Positions 58,032 to 64,000 of a stretch of 64,000 bases of DNA are shown in pieces (positions within the stretch are counted from its first letter, which is position 1; each line of letters opens with the position of its first letter). The translations under genes and the position numbers were made by a program. The notes under the pieces are model-generated. The model worked only from the letters and a program-made list of their open reading frames with translations. It made no database searches and was not told the origin of the DNA. Source of the stretch: Citrobacter sp. Cu233 (lineage in GTDB: Bacteria > Pseudomonadota > Gammaproteobacteria > Enterobacterales > Enterobacteriaceae); contig NZ_JAOWIF010000033.1 in the NCBI RefSeq assembly GCF_030332225.1, forward strand, positions 584,403 to 648,402, in the 5' to 3' direction.

Positions 58032-58529
58032 ATGACCGACAGTGAACTGATGCAGTTAAGTGAGCAGGTGGGGCTGGCGTTAAAAGCACGCGGAGCAACG
58101 GTGACAACAGCGGAATCCTGCACCGGCGGTTGGGTGGCAAAAGCCATTACCGATATTACTGGTAGCTCAGCCTGGTTTGAGCGCGGGTTTGTCACGTACA
58201 GTAACCAAGCCAAAGCGCAGATGATCGGCGTGCGCGAAGAAACGCTGGCGCAGCATGGGGCGGTGAGTGAACCGGTGGTCGTTGAAATGGCGATTGGCGC
58301 GCTAAAAGCCGCCCGTGCAGACTTCGCCGTCTCGATTAGCGGTATCGCAGGACCCGATGGTGGTAGTGAAGACAAACCCGTTGGTACGGTATGGTTTGCC
58401 TTCGCCAGCGTCAGTGGGGAGGGGATTACCCGACGGGAATGCTTCAGCGGCGACCGTGAGTCGGTACGTCGCCAGGCGACCGCGTATGCGTTACAAACCC
58501 TGTGGCAACAATTTCTACAAAATACTTGA
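58032..58529 (+). CDS. pncC: PncC, nicotinamide-nucleotide amidase
   Basis: 165 residues of the CinA C-terminal family with ESCTGGWVAKAIT and SGIAGPDGGS motifs. Deamidates NMN. Its stop codon lies within the recA -35 element. Confidence 0.93.
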   Translation: MTDSELMQLSEQVGLALKARGATVTTAESCTGGWVAKAITDITGSSAWFERGFVTYSNQAKAQMIGVREETLAQHGAVSEPVVVEMAIGALKAARADFAVSISGIAGPDGGSEDKPVGTVWFAFASVSGEGITRRECFSGDRESVRRQATAYALQTLWQQFLQNT

Positions 58530-58553
58530 TACTGTATGAGCATACAGTATAAT
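58526..58553 (+). promoter_or_regulatory. recA promoter with LexA box
   Basis: -35 TTGATA (58526-58531) and -10 TATAAT (58548-58553), spacing 16. The SOS box TACTGTATGAGCATACAGTA (58530-58549) covers the spacer. Confidence 0.95.
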
Positions 58554-58618
58554 TGCCTCAACAGAACATTATCTTTCACGTTTCACGGTTTAATCCGAAA
58601 GCGGCATGACAGGAGTAA

Positions 58619-59686
<1,068 letters not shown>

Positions 59687-59707
59687 TAGTCTGACGTAAT
59701 CGCATAT

Positions 59708-59736
59708 AAAAGGGCTGCATATCATGCAGCCCTTTT
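59708..59736 (+). terminator. Terminator hairpin between recA and recX
   Basis: AAAAGGGCTGCAT (59708-59720) pairs perfectly with ATGCAGCCCTTTT (59724-59736). In E. coli partial read-through here feeds recX. Confidence 0.92.
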
Positions 59737-59755
59737 CCATTTCTGAAGGCTCAAT

Positions 59756-60256
59756 ATGACAGATTCAACTTCCCGCCGCTCTGCTTACTCCCGATTACTT
59801 GACCGCGCGGTGCGAATACTTGCGATGCGCGATCACAGTGAGCAGGAACTGCGGCGTAAACTGGCTGCTCCGGTGATGGGGAAAACTGGACCAGAAGAAA
59901 TTGATGCCACGCCGGAGGATTACGACAAGGTTATCGCCTGGTGTATCGAAAGCCGTTATCTTGATGATGACCGATTTGTTCAGCAATTCATCACCAGCCG
60001 TAGCCGTAAAGGTTATGGGCCTGCGCGTGTGCGCCAGGAATTAGGTCACAAAGGGATAGCTCGTGAAGCCATTGAGCGGGCAATGCGGGAATGTGAGATT
60101 GACTGGGCGTTGCTTGCGCGTGAGCAGGCAATCAGAAAATATGGCGACCCCTTACCTGTCGATTTTTCAGAAAAGGTTAAGGTCCAGCGTTTTTTGCTCT
60201 ATCGCGGCTATCTGATGGAAGATATTCAGGCAATATGGCGAAATTTTGACGATTGA
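59756..60256 (+). CDS. recX: RecX, RecA modulator
   Basis: 166 residues with three-helix RecX repeats ([29 protein letters not shown]). Limits RecA filament growth. 69 bases after recA. Confidence 0.95.
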   Translation: MTDSTSRRSAYSRLLDRAVRILAMRDHSEQELRRKLAAPVMGKTGPEEIDATPEDYDKVIAWCIESRYLDDDRFVQQFITSRSRKGYGPARVRQELGHKGIAREAIERAMRECEIDWALLAREQAIRKYGDPLPVDFSEKVKVQRFLLYRGYLMEDIQAIWRNFDD

Positions 60257-60384
60257 GCGCATACGGGATTTTACTTCCCAGTAAAGAAAACTTATCTTAT
60301 TCCCACTTTTCGATTGCCAGAGGCGCAGTTTGCATGCCGATGCTGGTAATGACATTTCGTTAGCTTGATTTCTTCAGGATAATT

Positions 60385-63012
60385 ATGAGCAAGAGCACCG
60401 CTGAGATCCGTCAGGCGTTTCTCGATTTTTTCCATAGTAAAGGACATCAGGTAGTTGCCAGCAGCTCCCTGGTACCCAACAATGACCCTACTTTGTTGTT
60501 TACCAACGCCGGGATGAACCAGTTCAAGGATGTATTCCTTGGCCTCGACAAGCGTAATTATTCCCGCGCAACCACTTCGCAGCGTTGCGTACGCGCGGGC
60601 GGTAAGCACAACGATCTGGAAAACGTCGGTTACACTGCACGTCACCACACCTTCTTCGAAATGCTGGGCAACTTCAGCTTCGGCGACTACTTCAAACACG
60701 ATGCCATTCAATACGCATGGGAACTGCTGACCGGTGAAAACTGGTTTGCTCTGCCGAAAGAGCGTCTGTGGGTTACCGTCTACGAAACTGACGACGAAGC
60801 CTATGAAATCTGGGAAAAAGAAGTCGGTATTCCGCGCGAACGTATCATCCGTATTGGTGATAACAAAGGCGCTGCTTATGCATCCGACAACTTCTGGCAG
60901 ATGGGTGATACCGGTCCTTGCGGCCCGTGCACCGAGATTTTCTACGACCACGGTGACCACATTTGGGGTGGCCCTCCGGGAAGTGCAGAAGAAGATGGCG
61001 ATCGCTACATAGAGATCTGGAACATCGTCTTCATGCAGTTCAACCGTCAAGCCGACGGCACCATGGAACCGCTGCCGAAGCCGTCCGTGGACACCGGTAT
61101 GGGTCTGGAGCGTATTGCGGCCGTGCTGCAACACGTTAACTCTAACTACGAAATTGACCTGTTCCGCTCACTGATCGAAGCCGTAGCGAAAGTGACCGGT
61201 GCGACCGATCTGAGCAATAAATCACTGCGCGTTATCGCCGACCATATTCGTTCCTGCGCATTCCTGATCGCTGATGGCGTTGTCCCGTCGAATGAAAACC
61301 GTGGCTATGTGCTGCGCCGTATCATTCGTCGCGCGGTACGTCATGGCAACATGCTGGGCGCGAAAGATACCTTCTTCTATAAGTTGGTTGGTCCACTGGT
61401 AGACGTGATGGGGTCTGCGGGTGAAGAACTGAAGCGTCAACAAACCATGGTTGAGCAGGTTCTGAAAACCGAAGAAGAGCAGTTTGCGCGTACGCTGGAG
61501 CGTGGGCTGGCGCTGCTGGATGAAGAGCTGGCGAAACTGTCTGGCGATACGCTGGATGGCGAAACAGCATTCCGCCTGTATGACACTTACGGTTTCCCGG
61601 TTGATCTGACGGCAGACGTTTGTCGTGAGCGCAACATTAAGGTTGATGAAGCGGGTTTCGAAGCCGCAATGGAAGAACAGCGCCGTCGTGCGCGTGAAGC
61701 CAGCGGTTTTGGCGCAGACTACAATACGATGATTCGTGTTGATGGTGCCTCTGAATTTAAAGGCTACGAGAACCTGGAACTGAACGGCAAAGTGACCGCG
61801 CTGTTTGTTGATGGTAAAGCGGTAGATGCCATTAGTGCAGGTCAGGACGCTGTCGTTGTTCTGGACCAGACGCCGTTCTATGCAGAATCCGGTGGTCAGG
61901 TTGGCGATAAAGGTGAACTGAAAGGCGCAGGTTTTGCATTTGCCGTGAGCGACACGCAAAAATATGGTCAGGCAATTGGTCATATTGGCAAGCTGTCTAC
62001 GGGTTCTCTGAAAGTGGGTGATGCGGTACAGGCTGATGTGGATGAAGCGCGTCGTGCGCGGATCCGTCTCAATCACTCTGCAACGCACCTGATGCACGCC
62101 GCGTTGCGTCAGGTTCTGGGCACGCATGTGGCGCAGAAAGGTTCACTGGTAAACGATAAAGTGCTGCGTTTCGACTTCTCACATACCGAAGCGATGAAGC
62201 CTGCTGAAATTCGTGCTGTTGAAGATCTGGTGAATGCGCAAATTCGTCGCAACCTGCCGATTGAAACGAACATCATGGGTCTCGAGGCAGCGAAAGCCAA
62301 AGGTGCAATGGCGCTGTTTGGTGAGAAATACGATGATCACGTGCGTGTTCTGAGCATGGGGGACTTCTCTACCGAACTGTGTGGTGGTACTCACGCCAGC
62401 CGTACGGGCGATATCGGTCTGTTCCGTATTGTCTCCGAGTCTGGTACCGCTGCGGGCGTTCGTCGTATCGAAGCCGTGACCGGTGAAGGCGCTCTGAATA
62501 CCGTGCATACTGAAAGCGATCGCTTAAGCGATATTGCGCAACTGCTGAAAGGCGATAGCCAGAATATCGGTGATAAAGTTCGTTCCGTACTGGAGCGTAC
62601 GCGTCAGCTCGAAAAAGAATTGCAGCAATTGAAAGAACAGGCCGCAGCGCAGGAAAGTGCGAACCTTTCCAGCAAAGCAGTTGATATCAACGGCGTGAAG
62701 CTGTTGGTCAGCGAGCTTGCGGACGTTGAACCGAAAATGCTGCGTACCATGGTTGATGATCTGAAAAATCAGCTGGGTTCTACTGTTGTCGTACTGGCAA
62801 CAGTTGCTGAAGGTAAGGTTTCTCTGATTGCGGGCGTGTCTAAGGATGTGACAGACCGCGTGAAAGCAGGGGAACTGATTGGGATGGTCGCTCAGCAGGT
62901 AGGCGGCAAGGGTGGTGGTCGTCCGGACATGGCGCAAGCCGGTGGTACGGATGCTGCGGCTCTGCCGGCAGCGTTAGCCAGTGTGAAAGGCTGGGTTAGC
63001 GCAAAACTGTAA
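60385..63012 (+). CDS. alaS: Alanyl-tRNA synthetase
   Basis: 875 residues: class II catalytic core ([15 protein letters not shown]), tRNA-binding part, editing domain with [11 protein letters not shown] and [11 protein letters not shown], and C-terminal DHHA1 region ([15 protein letters not shown]). Confidence 0.98.
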   Translation: MSKSTAEIRQAFLDFFHSKGHQVVASSSLVPNNDPTLLFTNAGMNQFKDVFLGLDKRNYSRATTSQRCVRAGGKHNDLENVGYTARHHTFFEMLGNFSFGDYFKHDAIQYAWELLTGENWFALPKERLWVTVYETDDEAYEIWEKEVGIPRERIIRIGDNKGAAYASDNFWQMGDTGPCGPCTEIFYDHGDHIWGGPPGSAEEDGDRYIEIWNIVFMQFNRQADGTMEPLPKPSVDTGMGLERIAAVLQHVNSNYEIDLFRSLIEAVAKVTGATDLSNKSLRVIADHIRSCAFLIADGVVPSNENRGYVLRRIIRRAVRHGNMLGAKDTFFYKLVGPLVDVMGSAGEELKRQQTMVEQVLKTEEEQFARTLERGLALLDEELAKLSGDTLDGETAFRLYDTYGFPVDLTADVCRERNIKVDEAGFEAAMEEQRRRAREASGFGADYNTMIRVDGASEFKGYENLELNGKVTALFVDGKAVDAISAGQDAVVVLDQTPFYAESGGQVGDKGELKGAGFAFAVSDTQKYGQAIGHIGKLSTGSLKVGDAVQADVDEARRARIRLNHSATHLMHAALRQVLGTHVAQKGSLVNDKVLRFDFSHTEAMKPAEIRAVEDLVNAQIRRNLPIETNIMGLEAAKAKGAMALFGEKYDDHVRVLSMGDFSTELCGGTHASRTGDIGLFRIVSESGTAAGVRRIEAVTGEGALNTVHTESDRLSDIAQLLKGDSQNIGDKVRSVLERTRQLEKELQQLKEQAAAQESANLSSKAVDINGVKLLVSELADVEPKMLRTMVDDLKNQLGSTVVVLATVAEGKVSLIAGVSKDVTDRVKAGELIGMVAQQVGGKGGGRPDMAQAGGTDAAALPAALASVKGWVSAKL

Positions 63013-63031
63013 AAATTATAAGCGTAAGTCG

Positions 63032-63057
63032 ACGCTGCGGACTTCAATCCGCAGCGT
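63032..63057 (+). terminator. Terminator hairpin after alaS
   Basis: ACGCTGCGGA (63032-63041) and TCCGCAGCGT (63048-63057), then TTAC. Confidence 0.7.
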
Positions 63058-63250
63058 TTACATCAACGCTATCGACAACGATAAAGTCAGGTTGAAGTTG
63101 TGTATATCGGCTAAACTTAGGTTTAACAGAATGTGATGCCGTGACTGCTTACACTTAGGTGTTTGTCATCGCTTACTTTTTGGCGTTATATGATGGATAA
63201 TGCCGGGATACAGAGAGACCCGACTCTTTTAATCTTTCAAGGAGCAAAGA

Positions 63251-63436
63251 ATGCTGATTCTGACTCGTCGAGTTGGTGAGACCCTCATGATAGGCGATGA
63301 GGTCACCGTGACAGTTTTAGGGGTGAAGGGCAACCAGGTGCGCATTGGCGTCAACGCCCCGAAAGAAGTTTCTGTCCATCGTGAAGAGATCTACCAGCGT
63401 ATCCAGGCTGAAAAATCCCAGCAGTCCAGTTACTAA
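63251..63436 (+). CDS. csrA: CsrA, global RNA-binding regulator
   Basis: 61 residues, same as E. coli CsrA as I recall ([18 protein letters not shown]). Binds GGA motifs in leaders; its own ribosome site AAGGAG contains one. CsrA is known to control c-di-GMP genes in relatives, so it could touch the accessory operons at the left end (inference). Confidence 0.98.
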
Positions 63437-63735
63437 GGTTTTCGCGTCTCACCTTTCTGGTGAGGCGCAACCTGATTGAGTACCTTCTTTTCTTACTTTT
63501 CACCTTCTCATTGCTCTCTTATCTCTTTCTATACGGCTCTGACTTCTCTCTGATTCTTGTCATTCCACGTCGTTTTCTCTGCTGTGATGCTGTTGTTGTC
63601 TTTCCCGGTGATTTTTCTGTTCATACATCGTCTCCGTAAACGCCAATTTATCTGTTGATAAAACACTCTTTTTGCCGTTTTTGCAGACTAATTGCGCGTG
63701 AAATGTGCAAACGATAAAAGCTCTGGAAAAATTGT
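63437..63735. other. Intergenic stretch after csrA
   Basis: About 300 bases without a gene. A hairpin GCGTCTCACC / GGTGAGGCGC at 63444-63468 (one wobble) probably ends csrA transcription, followed by T-rich sequence. Nothing else recognised. Confidence 0.5.
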
Positions 63736-63763
63736 TTGACTTATAAGTCCCAGAAAGTAATAT
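63736..63763 (+). promoter_or_regulatory. Promoter of the tRNA operon
   Basis: -35 TTGACT (63736-63741) and -10 TAATAT (63758-63763), spacing 16, followed by a GC-rich GTGCGCC discriminator typical of stringently controlled stable RNA genes. Confidence 0.8.
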
Positions 63764-63825
63764 GTGCGCCACGCAGCGACGATGAGCAGAAACAAGTTCT
63801 TCGAAGCACTCGTAAGAGGCGTGTT

Positions 63826-63918
63826 GGTGAGGTGGCCGAGAGGCTGAAGGCGCTCCCCTGCTAAGGGAGTATGCGGTCAAAAGCTGCATCCGGGGTTCGA
63901 ATCCCCGCCTCACCGCCA
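63826..63918 (+). tRNA. serV: tRNA-Ser (GCU)
   Basis: 93 nt with encoded CCA. Acceptor arms GGTGAGG / CCTCACC, D-loop GGCCGAGAGG, anticodon GCT in CCCTGCTAAGG, a long variable arm typical of tRNA-Ser, and T-loop GGTTCGAATCC. Confidence 0.96.
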
Positions 63919-63921
63919 TTT

Positions 63922-63998
63922 GCATCCGTAGCTCAGCTGGATAGAGTACTCGGCTACGAACCGAGCGGTCGGAGGTTCGAATCCTCCCGGATGCACCA
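63922..63998 (+). tRNA. tRNA-Arg (ACG)
   Basis: 77 nt with encoded CCA. Acceptor arms GCATCCG / CGGATGC, anticodon ACG in GGCTACGAACC, T-loop GGTTCGAATCC. First of the argV-type genes that follow serV in relatives; later copies would lie beyond the window. Confidence 0.95.
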
Positions 63999-64000
63999 TC

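Noticed and set aside
60292..62127. Two long - strand frames (60292-61134, 61222-62127) opposite alaS
   Set aside because: Codon-bias shadows of alaS with no domain or start signal.
63560..63925. 121-codon - strand frame near the tRNA genes
   Set aside because: It runs through the tRNA promoter and tRNA-Ser and has no protein features.

Overview
The window is a chromosomal segment of an enterobacterium close to Citrobacter and Salmonella. The right two thirds has the gene order typical of that group: fhlA, hypEDCBA, hycABCDEFGHI, hydN-hypF, norWV/norR, gutQ-srlR-gutM-srlDBEA, mltB, pncC, recA, recX, alaS, csrA, tRNA-Ser, tRNA-Arg. The proteins are nearly identical to the E. coli ones I remember. 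A sitABCD operon beside fhlA, and the absence of an asc operon between hycI and hydN, point to the Citrobacter/Salmonella side. There is no type III secretion locus, so Citrobacter is my best guess (moderate confidence).

Positions 1-22128 are accessory and are the most interesting part. They start with the 3' end of a very large repeat adhesin that has a type I secretion-like C-terminus, followed by a small helical protein. A five-gene leftward operon follows: GGDEF-EAL receptor, two solute-binding proteins, LapG-type protease, LapD-type c-di-GMP receptor. Across a 595-base gap lies a nine-gene rightward operon: PdeF-like phosphodiesterase, Cache chemoreceptor, CheB, CheR-TPR, CheA-REC hybrid kinase, CheY-like receiver, HPt-REC-REC-GGDEF cyclase, CheW, and a short CheW-like protein. 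Together this looks like a Wsp-like chemosensory array that sets c-di-GMP, read by LapD, which restrains LapG and so decides whether the adhesin stays on the cell. The combination occupies the fhlA-side flank where Salmonella carries SPI-1.

Positions 22129-28788 hold a YjiH/YjiG-like membrane pair with an M20 metallopeptidase, the SitABCD manganese/iron importer with MntR and Fur-like sites, and ygbA with an NsrR-like site. Positions 28853-47106 hold the formate hydrogenlyase system: a di-TOBE oxyanion-binding protein, the activator FhlA, Hyp maturation proteins, hydrogenase 3 and its protease, HydN and HypF. Sigma-54 promoters and FhlA-type inverted repeats are visible. A SymE-like gene with an exact LexA half-site pair lies between hycI and hydN. 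Positions 47217-51505 are the nitric oxide detoxification genes with three NorR boxes. Positions 51502-56493 are the glucitol PTS operon. Positions 56758-63998 are core genes: mltB, pncC, recA with its SOS box, recX, alaS, csrA and two tRNAs.

Most gene names in the core part rest on recall of E. coli proteins and on motifs seen here. Names in the accessory part rest on domain motifs. No database search was run.
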